Of a stretch of 24,344 nucleotides of DNA, positions 1 through 10,597 are shown one piece after another. This stretch comes from Seminavis robusta (Eukaryota > Bacillariophyta > Bacillariophyceae > Naviculales > Naviculaceae): NCBI GenBank assembly GCA_903772945.1, contig CAICTM010001690.1, positions 1 through 24,344 on the forward strand. Direction: 5' to 3'. Below the pieces are notes generated by a model. The model was not told the origin of the DNA. It was given only the letters and a program-made list of their open reading frames with translations, and searched no databases. Every line of letters begins with the position of its first letter. The first letter of the stretch is position 1. The position numbers were made by a program, and so were the translations under genes.

Positions 1-2650
1 TTTTGCATCTCCTGGCTTGTTTACAAGCGGAGCCTTCTCTGACAGTAGTTGATCGCACATTGCCTCGATTGCTTCCTTGAGTTGCTGTCTTGCCAAGGCC
101 GTTATACCCTTGCAACTGTACTTGTACTCATCATCGGCGAACTCCTCTACATGGTCGGCAAGCGTTTCCAAGTCGGGAAGAACAGTTGTTGTTGAGAAGG
201 GGTTGACCATCATCGCCAAAAGACGGATTGCGTTGAAGCTACTTCTTGCGTCGGCTCCATACTCCATGAATTCATGTGCAATTCGATCGACCAACTGCAC
301 AGATGATTTTGCCATGGTCTTGTGTTTGTGAGGGACCCTTCTCATCCCAACCGTTGTCAGAGAGCTTGGAACAATGTACGTATTCCCCAACTTGGTTGGA
401 GCTGGATCAAACGGAGTTCCATCAAAGGTTCGCCTGGGGAAATTTGCATCTCCATCCCACTTGTCGGTCGCGTTTGGATTCTCAAGAATTCTCGTCTCTG
501 GAATCCACCAGAATTCTGGAACGAAATAGAGGACGGCAGTTCTGTAAAGAAAATAGTAAGAGTACGAGATGGAACCGAAGCGATCACTCTGAACAATCAT
601 AAGAAGGGTATACAGAGGATACTGGACGGAATAGTGCTGGGAGACAATGTAGAAGTTGTCATCGCTGAGATCCTTGTTGCTGACGTTCTTGTGGTAGTAG
701 ATGCGAAGGTTCCATCTGGCAACAATCATATCCCCGTAGTGAAGAACAACTCCACCTGATCTAGTATGGTTGGGAATACGGATCCTTTTTCCAACTCGAC
801 CCTCATCCCTCATCAGCTGGAGGAATACCTTGTAGCGTCCCTTGGATTTCTTTTCCATCAAGTGCTTTGCACAAGCCTCGCTCATCTTTCGTACCACCTG
901 TCCCGGCTCAAAAGAGTCAACAACCTTCTTGTTGTCAGTCCTGACCCTCCGACCATTTGCATGGTCAAGACACAACTGCATCTGATGCATAGCACAAACA
1001 CCGTTAACTCCAGTAAGTTTGCGACCAACAGAGAGGGCTACTGCGGTAGTGTCATTAACCGCCCGGTACAACATGCTTTTCTTGATACCCAAAGTAGATA
1101 GGACTTCTTCGATCTGTGCGACGGTTGGTGCGGCCTTCTTGTTTTCCACAATACAAAGTGGCAACGGCAATTCTGAAGTACTGTTTCCGGACGGGAGAGT
1201 AGAAGTAGATAGATGCTCCCAACACTTCTTCTGGTTGGAATCCCAAACATCATGACTGATCATGATGAACTCTTGAGGCTTGCCAAAGATTCGGAAGTAG
1301 GCGTCGGCTGCCTCCGTCACATACATTTCCACTCCAGCAGAAAACTCAAACCAGGTTTCACGTCGCTTGGTTCGCAAAGCTTGCCTACCCATGAGTCCGT
1401 AATTGTTCACTCTCTTCAGGGCCTCGGCGTTGGCAATGATGAACTGAATCATCCTAAAGTATTCAGGACAGTTCGTGTGATCAGTAACAACACGCTCAGG
1501 AATGTTGTTGAAAGTGATGAACTCATCCTGTAAAATCTTGAACTGTTCGAGGACATTACCAAGTCCAGCCTGAACAGCCATGTTGTGCACCACATTGACA
1601 ACACCTGGTGGAGACTTGAGTTGGCTTACCGGTGAGCCTCTAACAGAAGCCACATGAGACGAAGATGTAGCCGAGACGGCAAGCAGCAGCAGCATTAGCG
1701 GCGGCTGCAGCAGAACGACTTGGTGGCAACGGTCTTGGAATAGCTTCTTCAGGAACTTTCATTCCCCATGTGTAGGCAGACCCATAATGCTTGATGGCAC
1801 GCGAGACTTCCTTGTGTTTAGCATTAACATGAGTAGACAGATTTCCAATACCATCGTATACAGCATGAACATACTTCCTGTTGTAGGACGGACTGAAGAG
1901 ACACCTGTGGAGGGGAATGTCTTGCTCAACACAGGCGATGCACGCCATCAGTGGACGGAAATTATTGATATACTTCAGCAGCTTGACCTTTGCTGTCCGA
2001 TCCAATCCTTCGAGAGTGTCCCAACCCTCAGGGCTAATGATCTCTATAACTCTGAAAAGCTGCCAAAAAGGTGACTTCTTCTTGCTGTTCTTGAAGTCAT
2101 TCCTGATGTTGAAAGTAAAGAGAGACTTGGCTTCCAAGTAGGAATTGGAAAGCTGCTCTCTTTCGTCCAGGTGGTCTTGCGGGTCAACCTCCTCTTCTTC
2201 CTCATCTTCGTCATCGTCATCTTCATCTTCATCTTCCTCCTTTTCTTCCACAGGTGCTCGTACGGCTGGGCGGACTCGTGCGACTGCGGCTGGGCGGCGT
2301 CGTCCGACTGCGGGATCTCGTGCAACTGCGGGACCTCGTCTGACTGCGGGAGCTTTTGCAACTGCGGCTGCAGGCGCCACTGCGGCTGCAGGCGCCACTG
2401 GTACTGCTGGCGCAACTGCGGGTGCTGGCGCAACTGCGGCTGCTGGGGCACCATAGATGTCTTCGTTGTCGGTACCATAACCACGTTCCACCTCCCCCCC
2501 ATGTTCGAGCTCACGATCTGCATGGTCAAAAGCTGTTGGTGAAAGTGTCCGTTCAATAAAATCCACATTGTCTCGGTTTTCATCCGAGAAAACACTGCTA
2601 GTGCCGGTCCCTTGAGCCGCGAACTCATGATCCTCCGCCACACTTGGCAT
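1..2650 (-). CDS. hAT-type transposase with BED-like zinc finger; frame-broken, 3' end off window
   Basis: Starts at the ATG at 2650. The first frame runs to a stop at 1640 (336 residues). It has an Ala/Val/Pro repeat region (about residues 68-130), an acidic Asp/Glu tract (about 133-155), then a BED-like finger: CIAC near 237-240 followed by HVNAKH near 273-278. A different frame is open from about 1760 down to base 1 with no stop, so the protein continues past the left edge. That part carries HDVWDSNQKKCWE (about 1255) and CAMHQMQLCLDHANG (about 1000), which resemble the RNase H-like core of hAT transposases. The two frames overlap at a GCT repeat near 1680-1700, where a one-base shift would join them; I see no intron of normal size there. 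In known hAT elements the finger binds terminal DNA and the core cuts and rejoins it. The family call rests on motif resemblance. It could be an active element, a decaying copy or a domesticated gene. Confidence 0.72.
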
Positions 2651-2685
2651 GGTTGAGGACGAAAGACGGTGGGGCGACGACGAAA

Positions 2686-3042
2686 TAACCAGTCAAGTAA
2701 CCAGTCAAGTAACCAGTCAAGTAACCAATAACCAGTCGAAATAACCTGTAAAGTAACCACTCGAATAACCAAAATGCGAGAGGTTCCCCTTTTGGGTTAT
2801 TGGTTGGGAAATTTATGAGAGGAAATGGCAAAGGTCGAAAATCGAATAACCGATCAAGTAACCAGTCAAGTAACCAGTCAAATAACCAATAACCGTATAC
2901 GATAACCGCTCGATCAACCAGTCAAAAAGCTCCGGTTACCGGTTATCGGTTATTCAACCAATCAAAATAAATATGACCGGTTACCGGTTATCGTATCGAT
3001 GACCGGTTAATAACCGGAAATGACCGGTTAATAACCGGTAAC
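2686..3042. repeat. Clustered short repeats upstream of the transposase
   Basis: A 12-bp unit, GTAACCAGTCAA, is repeated in tandem about four times at 2686-2735 and again at 2855-2885. In both places it is followed by a TAACCAATAACC variant. From 2932 the pattern changes to CCGGTTA-type units in both orientations, including two adjacent copies of ATGACCGGTTAATAACCGG at about 3000-3037. The latter unit is itself nearly palindromic. The block lies just outside the ATG of the transposase, where subterminal transposase-binding repeats would be expected, but binding is an inference. Confidence 0.8.
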
Positions 3043-3060
3043 CAATGGAATCGGTTCGCG

Positions 3061-4664
3061 AACCCTGGTTTGGTGTGCTGTTTCAGCGTTCCACCACCCC
3101 TTCATTTTTTGTTGTTGTTGGCTCCAACATCTATCCCACATTTCACAGTCTCTTGTATCTACGGTACAGTATCTAGATATCTATCTAGCTACGGTAGAGC
3201 ACAGAGCAATTGTCCTAAGGCCGTACCGGTGACAAAAGCGATTCATTACGTATTCTTGCTTCAGGGAGAGTCCCTTGATAGCTATTGGCTAGAAATTTCA
3301 AGGACAGGTCACGTCAGATGACGGATAGGCAGTCGGTGAAGGTTTCCTTGCCTGCAGCTTCTCTAGCCAAATAGCAGCGCCTATCTCTATCCTAGATGAA
3401 ACCTGATACACGTTATGCATCACATGAATAATATACGAAGACTGCATCTATCTGTTACCATCTCTTTGCCGTGGTGGTGACGGTAGTACACGAAACCGTT
3501 TTGCCAACTGACCAGAGTGACAGTCAGCTCCAGAGTCTGCGGAAGCAAACAAGCTAGTACCGGTATCTAATAGGCTGGCTAGAAGATTGAATCCCCGTCG
3601 AACCCACTCTTCTGTGCTCTCCACTCCCCACCGATTTCGGAGAGTCCCAAGAATACAAAATGTGGCGGCTTGATCCTCACTCCAGCCGAGCCCGATGCAC
3701 ACGAATAAAATCCTGGCGAACACAGGCTCCTCATCACGTGGTGGTTCAAATCTTCAAATCCTCCTGCTTGGCTGCTCGTATGGGATCATCAAGAAGCATT
3801 CGGAGATGGCAAGCAAATACTACTAGTACCGTACTACTACTAGCTAGACAACACACCGGCAATAAGGTGGCATCATACCAGGTGGGGCCACGAGTGACAC
3901 AGTCTGGCAACCACGAAACCTTGGTTCCTGCTCAAGACTGGACCAAAGCAAAGTCCTTGCTCCGAGGAGGTCTTGGGCGCACCTGAATAGATACCGGTGC
4001 TCTCAAACTAGTAATCATAATACGAGTGAATGCTTGCATTTGCTGATAATAAAGGCGGGCACGTAGGTATACTCCTCGTAATAAAGAAACATCTTTGATC
4101 TTTGGTCACCTCAATCCTGGGACGACGGCAACAGTTCCTTGTGAGCCGCCTGTACTCACCTCTAGCGTACCAGTACATCATGTACTGTGCTGCCACCAAC
4201 CACCAAGACCGGGACAATTGGATCGGCTGCTTGGAGTATGCCGGAACCGTTGCTAGTCTACATTTAAAAATATGGTAGATCTATGGGAACTGGCAGCCCT
4301 CGAGAAAGATGCTGGGTTCCCCACACGAACGTCCGTCTCCAGACTGGATCACATAATTTATTTGATGATGCCACGGTTTGGTACCGGTACAGCACGTAGA
4401 ATGCCGGTACAATAGCAATGTGGAGTGGCAGTCCCGATTGCGCTGGACTCATCGCATGGCAGTGTAACGTTCCTCATATTTGAAATCATTAGCATTGGAT
4501 TTCGTCCATCAAAAATCCTTCACATACAAGGAAGTGCTCCACTATCAACAGTCCTCACCATAATTTGAAATAGGGTCTTTGTTCCGGATCTCTCTTACTT
4601 TGTTGAGAAGAAAAACAACAAGAAGAAGAAGAACAACAGTATTAGTTGTAATCTTGAAATAACC
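3061..4664. other. Long stretch without a supported gene
   Basis: Only short open frames occur. The longest are a minus-strand frame at 3448-3723, which begins with GTG, and a plus-strand frame at 3660-3986. Neither shows a recognisable domain. The stretch has two TACCGGTA palindromes (3558, 4382). It ends in an A-rich leader with AAG/AAC repeats (about 4606-4640) just before the ATG of the next gene, probably its 5' untranslated region. Confidence 0.5.
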
Positions 4665-6371
4665 ATGATGATTCCACGACGAAGAGTATCTCTCCTTGCT
4701 TCCATGATACTGCCAACAGCACATGTAGTGTCAGCCAATATGGTGCTGCGACAGCTGCATGTAGTGACCAGGCAGGGATCTCCCACAACTATTATCGATG
4801 GGGACTCTAATTTTCCTGTACAGGCCCTGAGTACTGCCGGGGAAATGCAAATGGAACAATTGGGAGCATGGATTCGCCGAGAGTTCCAAGACAACTCGAC
4901 GGGTCTTTTGGATCAATACCATCCCACGCGAGTGCGAATCGACAGCTCGGCCTATGACACTACCATTGTCTCGGCTCAATTGCTGGCAAAAGGTCTCTTC
5001 CCGTCCAACAACAATGTACCCGTCTTTTCCCAAGCGGCACGCAATGACATTACCATTGCGGCTGGAGACCAGTGCCCCACCTTTAATCATCAAGTGGACC
5101 TCCTCCATTTACAGCAAGACATGGACTGGAATGAAATGGAGTCCGCCTACATGGGCCTCTTGATCGAATTGGCCACTCTGCCAGTACTGAGTGGTTATGC
5201 CGTCCAAGGATTCAATGGACCCTATGTGCCTCTGCACAGTGTCTGGAAAGTCTACGACATGATTCGAGAAGCCAAGGTCTTTTGTACCGGCGAAACAGCC
5301 GACATGGGCATTTGTTCCCTCTTGACATTCCCCCATGCCGCAGCCCTCCTCACCGATCCCGAATGGCAAGACTTGAAGACTCTCGTACGGTACACCGAAG
5401 TGCAATCCAAATACGGTGCCGACAGATCCTCCAAATTGCTCGCCAGCAACTTGATACGTCAAATTGTGGAACGCATGACCGATGATGAACTCAATACTCC
5501 CAATGATCCCACCACCAAACGGGTATTCGTGTCCTCGGCGGACTACCCCACATTGATTGCCATCATGACAGCCCTCAGTGTGGAACCCAATGAGGAAATT
5601 TTGGACGAAGTCATTCCAGGATACGGATCGACTCTCTTTGTGGAATTGTATCAGGACGATCAAACTTACGAGCACATTATCCGAATACTCTACAAGGCAT
5701 CGGGACAACCCCGGGCCACAGTCCTACGCATGGGCGATCATTGTCATGACTTGGGAGGATGTAGCTTGAAGAGTTTCACGGCGCACCTACAAAGCAGTGT
5801 CCTGAACACAAATGCGTGGTGTCAAGCCTGCGAGAATGACACGTCGGACCTTTGCTTGTTTTACAGCGGTCTGGCATTTCAAGAGAAACTCAAGGAAGCT
5901 CAAGCTGAGGCAGCTGTAGTTATGGAAACGATTAATCTCACTGTTGCCGGCATGGACAAGACGAAAAGTCCCTGTGCGGTAAAGGAGGAAGTTCGCAACG
6001 ACGAGTTTGCCGCGGCATTCCTCGTGGGGATGGCGGCTGGGATTTGCTTGCTGAGTTTCGTCTTTGGCATCGTCCATTGCTGTCGAAAAGAGGACAACCG
6101 AGAAGATAACGTCGAAATCACCATTCCTCTTGCAAAGACAAACCCAAAAACTCCACAAACGTCACGAACAGCTCAATCGATTGCTTTCTGGGATGACGAA
6201 CCCATTAGTCCAACCGCAAGCGAAGACCTTGAGGGTGATGAACTGTCACTAGATGACAACGAACAGCAAGAGAAAGGCAATGACACACCTTGTGAATCAC
6301 CAGACCAATCAGCCCCACCTCCTCACTCAACGCCTCCCTCCAAACAAGTATCCTCCGTGGAGATTGTGTAA
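4665..6371 (+). CDS. Histidine-acid-phosphatase-like membrane protein, probable pseudoenzyme
   Basis: 568 residues from an ATG in good context (AACCATGATG). It has a signal peptide (about residues 1-24), a branch-2 histidine phosphatase domain (about 27-400), a membrane segment (about 447-472) and an acidic, Ser/Pro-rich cytoplasmic tail, giving a type I layout. The catalytic signature RHG reads RQG here (Gln37, codon CAG at 4773-4775). The downstream active-site Arg position reads Thr in SAYDTT (about residue 99), and the conserved His-Asp position reads Asp-Tyr in SADYPT (Asp293). The paralogue at 21240-22876 keeps the His and Arg residues. Family enzymes transfer phosphate onto the RHG histidine, so this copy should not catalyse that reaction. 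The frame is intact and paired Cys residues are conserved with the paralogue, which points to a retained non-catalytic role such as binding or sensing rather than decay. Confidence 0.85.
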   Translation: MMIPRRRVSLLASMILPTAHVVSANMVLRQLHVVTRQGSPTTIIDGDSNFPVQALSTAGEMQMEQLGAWIRREFQDNSTGLLDQYHPTRVRIDSSAYDTTIVSAQLLAKGLFPSNNNVPVFSQAARNDITIAAGDQCPTFNHQVDLLHLQQDMDWNEMESAYMGLLIELATLPVLSGYAVQGFNGPYVPLHSVWKVYDMIREAKVFCTGETADMGICSLLTFPHAAALLTDPEWQDLKTLVRYTEVQSKYGADRSSKLLASNLIRQIVERMTDDELNTPNDPTTKRVFVSSADYPTLIAIMTALSVEPNEEILDEVIPGYGSTLFVELYQDDQTYEHIIRILYKASGQPRATVLRMGDHCHDLGGCSLKSFTAHLQSSVLNTNAWCQACENDTSDLCLFYSGLAFQEKLKEAQAEAAVVMETINLTVAGMDKTKSPCAVKEEVRNDEFAAAFLVGMAAGICLLSFVFGIVHCCRKEDNREDNVEITIPLAKTNPKTPQTSRTAQSIAFWDDEPISPTASEDLEGDELSLDDNEQQEKGNDTPCESPDQSAPPPHSTPPSKQVSSVEIV

Positions 6372-6932
6372 GGTTGTTTTTTCCTCCTACGAATTGCATG
6401 CGGTGATTTGGTTCCATCATACCAGCTAGCATGCTGTCATTCACCCAATGCCTTTCCCGAGTCGTATTAGTTCTTCATGCAATGCTAGTACTTGTAAAAA
6501 CGTAGGGATTCTACGCGTACTAGAATGCTATTTTCATGGACTATCTAGCTAGACCCAAACTTCGTTGCACGGTGGGCTATACGGTAGCCAATCTCTCTTC
6601 AACAGAAGAGGTTGCATGTGTGTTGGTTGCCGCCTGACATCTGGCTAGAGCTAGGTACACCGTAGCTCGAAAAAGGCGCAGCTCTCTTTTGTACTTGACT
6701 GGCACACACCAACTCCATGTTGTGCGTGGCCAGGTCGTTCCCGTACGAACACTGTACTCACCGGTACCAGTGGCATTGGCCGAGCGAAAGTCACCTTACC
6801 GTTCTGCAAGTTCCGTGCCGGTACTGGTACCAACACCGGTACGACGCAAGGATTGCCAACGTTTCGCGGCACTGGGAGCTTGTCCCAAGCAGCATCAACA
6901 AGGGTTGGCTGCTGTACAGCATAACCAGCTTC
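6372..6932. other. Spacer between convergent genes
   Basis: No supported gene. It holds 3' flanks of the phosphatase-like gene and of the first glycosyltransferase. A nested inverted repeat lies at 6485-6523 (outer arms CTAGTAC/GTACTAG, inner arms CGTAG/CTACG), and a cluster of CCGGTAC-type motifs lies at 6760-6845. Confidence 0.5.
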
Positions 6933-8327
6933 TCATCCATGACTATGTGTTTGTTGTCGTTTTTGGTTCAGACCAGGACTATTGGGTGGAAGGAAAGAAT
7001 ATGCCTTGTCAATCCAGTACTGTTTTGTCAATTTCTCATAACGATATCCCCCGGGTGGTGGTTCCAAAACAATCCTGTCAAAAGCTTGCTCTAGGAACTT
7101 TGGAGTAATTTGATCATAGTTCTCCACCCAGACAATGGGGAGGTCACGCATTGTGTCAGACATCCATCCATCTACTTCCATTCTGCCCAAATGAGAAGTC
7201 ACTGGAATCGATCCCAAATAAATGGCTTCCCAGTGCCGATAGCAATCCAGTCCTAATCCAGAGGGAGACCAGACAAAACGTGACCTCATCATCTGGTTGT
7301 AATACAAATGGGTCGCTGGGTCCGATTTCTTGTTCCCTTTTACACTCTGGAAGAGATTGTAAGTGTTCTGGGTTATTTTTGTATTGTTGTCTTTGGGCTT
7401 GATCATTTCTGCAACTTTCTCAGCTGTCAACCCCTCATATTCCTTCCTTGTGATGCTGGCCTCAATAATGGCATCACTGGCATTGAAGTTTTGCAGGATC
7501 TGTTTCATAGCCCCAGCGCGCTGATTTTTCCAAGGTCTGACATTCAGCATGAGAAGTTCAGATCTGTTTGTTTTGGATGGGTGGTATGCCTCGAGGATAG
7601 ACCACCGCAGGTTGCCCCAAGATCGTGGAATTCCCAGTGGTATGGAGAACACCTTTTCATGTTTGAAGATTTGAAATTGACTAGTGAATATAGCAAGGGT
7701 ATCAGGGTGATTGATGTAGCTGAGAACAAACTCCCTGCTGCATCCTTCTCTTTTCTCCCAAAAGTCAGGCCCCAATTTCAAACTTGCTGTGTGTCCACGA
7801 AGTGGAGAGGAAAGTGCTCCAAAATCATTGTGGAACCGGATCAAGGCTACATGGGGCCAGGAGACTTGGCTGTTGTTCTTCCGGAATTTGTCAAACACTT
7901 TTGCCACCGCACAGAGGGAGACTTCCCTGGCAAAGACAAAGGAGTGATTGTGCAGGTCGGCTTCTTCCAAGCTGGTCGTTGCATTTTCAATGGTCACGAA
8001 CTTGAATTCCTGTATCCATGTATTGAAGGAACCCCCATCATGCCATCGTAATACAGATGAAAAATTCACCAAGGCTTTCATTTGATCATAGTGATGTTGA
8101 TAAAAGGCGGCAACTACTTCCTCTTTCGAGAGTGAAGGGGTTGACTCCCCATTGGAACTTGTATTGTCTTTCTTTGCAAACGTACTGTTGGCCAAACGTT
8201 TTGCATCTGATGCCTGCCCTGGCTGAAGATACGTCCCAAGCTTTCCTTGCCAGAAATAGACACTAACAAAGATAAAGATTGGGACAGCAAAGCTCCGTCG
8301 GAAAATAGACATCATGGCGTATTGCAT
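6933..8327 (-). CDS. Exostosin/GT47-like glycosyltransferase, type II membrane protein (copy A)
   Basis: 464 residues from the ATG at 8327. In-frame ATGs at 8315 and 8312 would give MMSIFRRSF or MSIFRRSF, which line up better with the start of the neighbouring paralogue, so the true start may be there. A short cytoplasmic N-terminus is followed by one membrane anchor (about residues 12-28), a Ser/Thr-rich stem and a lumenal domain. The best family mark is RFVWSPSGLGLDCYRHWEA followed by IYLGSIPV at about residues 348-378, matching the conserved block of exostosin-type enzymes that handle the nucleotide sugar. It probably adds sugars to glycoproteins or polysaccharides in the Golgi; donor and acceptor cannot be read from the sequence. 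It is a tandem duplicate of the gene at 9011-10381 in the same orientation. Confidence 0.78.
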   Translation of the reverse strand: MQYAMMSIFRRSFAVPIFIFVSVYFWQGKLGTYLQPGQASDAKRLANSTFAKKDNTSSNGESTPSLSKEEVVAAFYQHHYDQMKALVNFSSVLRWHDGGSFNTWIQEFKFVTIENATTSLEEADLHNHSFVFAREVSLCAVAKVFDKFRKNNSQVSWPHVALIRFHNDFGALSSPLRGHTASLKLGPDFWEKREGCSREFVLSYINHPDTLAIFTSQFQIFKHEKVFSIPLGIPRSWGNLRWSILEAYHPSKTNRSELLMLNVRPWKNQRAGAMKQILQNFNASDAIIEASITRKEYEGLTAEKVAEMIKPKDNNTKITQNTYNLFQSVKGNKKSDPATHLYYNQMMRSRFVWSPSGLGLDCYRHWEAIYLGSIPVTSHLGRMEVDGWMSDTMRDLPIVWVENYDQITPKFLEQAFDRIVLEPPPGGYRYEKLTKQYWIDKAYSFLPPNSPGLNQKRQQTHSHG

Positions 8328-9010
8328 TCACTCTCAGCATTCTGAAGTCTATCCGCGATACCGGTATGAGCCGGCTGCCAAAATAATGCCATGGTTTTGC
8401 TCCATTCTTGGTTTCAGCTAGCTCTGCTGGATACTTTCCTTGGATGCAGACCTCGGGGTACGGTGGCGTACGGTACGGTGACTGTGCCTCAAAGAGCCAC
8501 AAACCGTACAACCAGGGACCGTGAGATAACCAGAAGAGGCAGAGAAGCTGTTGGAGGTACCCCCAATATCGCCCATCCTTAGTACCAAGTCCTCCACTTT
8601 GAAGTCATGATGATGCTTTAATAAACCCAGCATTCCAAATAAATTTTCAGTCTGTCAAGTGCCATGGCTGCTGTTATCCAAGTCAGGTTCCCCATTCTGC
8701 AACGAAGGCAAACTGTAGTGGTTTTCACATGAAACAAGACAGTATTTTTCTCTTTGAAGTACTGGTGTGATGGTCATGTGCTGGGGCTGCGGCTGTGTTT
8801 ACACCAAGTTTGCGTGTTCTATAGCTAGAGACTAAACTGGCACAACAGTCCTTACCATGGCAGTCATGCTTAAATCAACTGTGGAGGTTGTGAAGTGAGG
8901 CCCCTCACTAAATCAAGCAGCATCTTTGTCTCCGAATGGAATATAAGAAGTGTTTGTTGTGATGGCAGCAATGAAATGATAGTCTCATTTCAGCAACCGT
9001 GCCACTGTTT
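8328..9010. other. Spacer between tandem glycosyltransferase genes
   Basis: No gene is supported. It should contain the promoter of copy A and the 3' flank of copy B. One TACCGGTA palindrome sits at 8359-8366, directly upstream of copy A. I see no further duplicated gene fragment. Confidence 0.5.
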
Positions 9011-10381
9011 TCATTGTTGTTTCTGGTCCAGACCAGGGCTATTGGGCGGAAGGAAAGAATATGCCTTGTCAATCCAGTACTGTTTTGTCAATTTCTCATA
9101 ACGGTACCCACCTGGTGGTGGTTCCAAAACAATCCTGTCAAAAGCTTGCTCTAGGAACTCTGGAGTAATTTGATCATATTGTTCCACCCAAGCAATGGGG
9201 AGTTCACGCATTGTGTCAGACATCCATCCATCTACTTCCATTCTACCCAAATGAGCAATCACTGGAATTGCTCCCAAATACATGGCTTCCCAATGCCGAT
9301 AGCAATCCAGTGCCAATCCAGTGGGAGACCAGACAAAACGAGATCTCATCATCTGGTTGTAGTACAAGGACATTGCCCTCCCCCCTCCTAAGCTTTGGAA
9401 CAGCTGGTATGTGTTGCGTAAAGTTGTTGGAGTATTGTTTTGAGGTGTGATCATTTCAGTAACTTGCTTCATTGTCAAGCTTTCCAATGCATTTTCAGAA
9501 ATGCTGGCTTCAATGGTGGACTTGGTGGCATTGAAGTTTTGCAGGATTTGCTTCATTGGCCCAACACGTTGCCCCCAAGGCTTGACATTCAACATCAATA
9601 ACTCTGATCTTTTTGTTTTGGATGGATTGTATCCTCGGATGATACGCAACCGCTGATAGTGATCGGTTCTGGGAAGACCCAAAGGAATGGAGATCACTTT
9701 TTCATGTTGGAATACTTGAAACTGACTTGTGAATATGGCAAGGGTGTCGGGGTGATTGATATATTCCAAAACAAACTCCATTCTGCATCCCTCCCTCTCC
9801 CAATAGTGAGGCCCAATATTTATGTTGGCTGTTTGTCCTGGCACGGGAGAGGAGAGTGCACCAAAATCATTGTTGAATCGAACCAAGGCGACGTGGGGCC
9901 AGGACACATTGCTGCTTTGGTGGAATTTGTTGAATACTTTGGCCACTGTGCAGAGTGAGGCCTCCTCAGCGAAGACAAAGCTATGATTCTGGAGGTTGGA
10001 TTCTTCCAAGTTGGTTGTCTCATCCTCAATTGTGACATATTGGAATTCCCGAATAAAAGTGTTGAAAGTTCCTGCATAATGCCAACGCATCACCGAGGAC
10101 TCATTGACCAAAGCACTCATCTGTTCATAGTGATGCTTATAGAAGGCAGCTATTTGTTCCTCTTTGGACAGCGAACGCGAAGTTTGCTCGCTACCGGTAC
10201 TGGTCGAGTCTGCAGTAAGTGAAGCTGTGTTGCCCCAATGACCAGCCTCCATTGTCTTTTCCCTTCGAAGAAACATTGCACTGAGCTCTCCTTGCCGGAA
10301 TAATACATTGTAGGACAAAAACGCAAGGTTGATGAAGATTAAAACTGGAACAGCACAGCGCTTTGATGAAAATTGAGCCAT
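9011..10381 (-). CDS. Exostosin/GT47-like glycosyltransferase, type II membrane protein (copy B)
   Basis: 456 residues from the ATG at 10381, with an N-terminal anchor (about residues 9-28) and a Ser/Thr-rich stem. The lumenal domain carries the same block as copy A (RFVWSPTGLALDCYRHWEA, then MYLGAIPV, about residues 345-375). The two proteins align along their whole length, with the last 90 or so residues nearly identical (for example FLEQAFDRIVLEPPPGGYRY in both) and a more divergent stem. This is the pattern of a fairly recent tandem duplication, or of gene conversion at the 3' end. The role is inferred as for copy A: a Golgi glycosyltransferase of unknown specificity. Confidence 0.78.
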   Translation of the reverse strand: MAQFSSKRCAVPVLIFINLAFLSYNVLFRQGELSAMFLRREKTMEAGHWGNTASLTADSTSTGSEQTSRSLSKEEQIAAFYKHHYEQMSALVNESSVMRWHYAGTFNTFIREFQYVTIEDETTNLEESNLQNHSFVFAEEASLCTVAKVFNKFHQSSNVSWPHVALVRFNNDFGALSSPVPGQTANINIGPHYWEREGCRMEFVLEYINHPDTLAIFTSQFQVFQHEKVISIPLGLPRTDHYQRLRIIRGYNPSKTKRSELLMLNVKPWGQRVGPMKQILQNFNATKSTIEASISENALESLTMKQVTEMITPQNNTPTTLRNTYQLFQSLGGGRAMSLYYNQMMRSRFVWSPTGLALDCYRHWEAMYLGAIPVIAHLGRMEVDGWMSDTMRELPIAWVEQYDQITPEFLEQAFDRIVLEPPPGGYRYEKLTKQYWIDKAYSFLPPNSPGLDQKQQ

Positions 10382-10597
10382 CGTTTGGATGTATGGTAGT
10401 GCGGCATCATTCTGGGCTGCCTACTACATGTAGCTAGCTGGGGCATGTACTTTGGTAGCATCGGACGAGAGACAAAGAAAGAGAGTTGATCTTCGCTTCG
10501 CACATCGGTTCACGAGGTACAATAAGCGCCAGCCGGTATTAAAAAGGATTTAATGTGTAGATCTACGTGCATGCGATTGGGCGTATGCTACTAGCTA

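Noticed and set aside
1596..1630. A 25-bp GT-AG intron (GTAAGC to CACCAG) joining the two transposase frames
   Set aside because: 25 bp is too short for spliceosomal introns, and the upstream exon would have to read through the stop at 1640.
2044..2772. 242-codon minus-strand frame over the transposase start
   Set aside because: It runs out of frame with the BED-finger frame, and its N-terminus is just the translated tandem repeat (WLLDWLLDWLLDW).
3448..3723. 91-codon minus-strand frame
   Set aside because: It begins with GTG rather than ATG, shows no domain and has no supporting neighbour; it could be chance.
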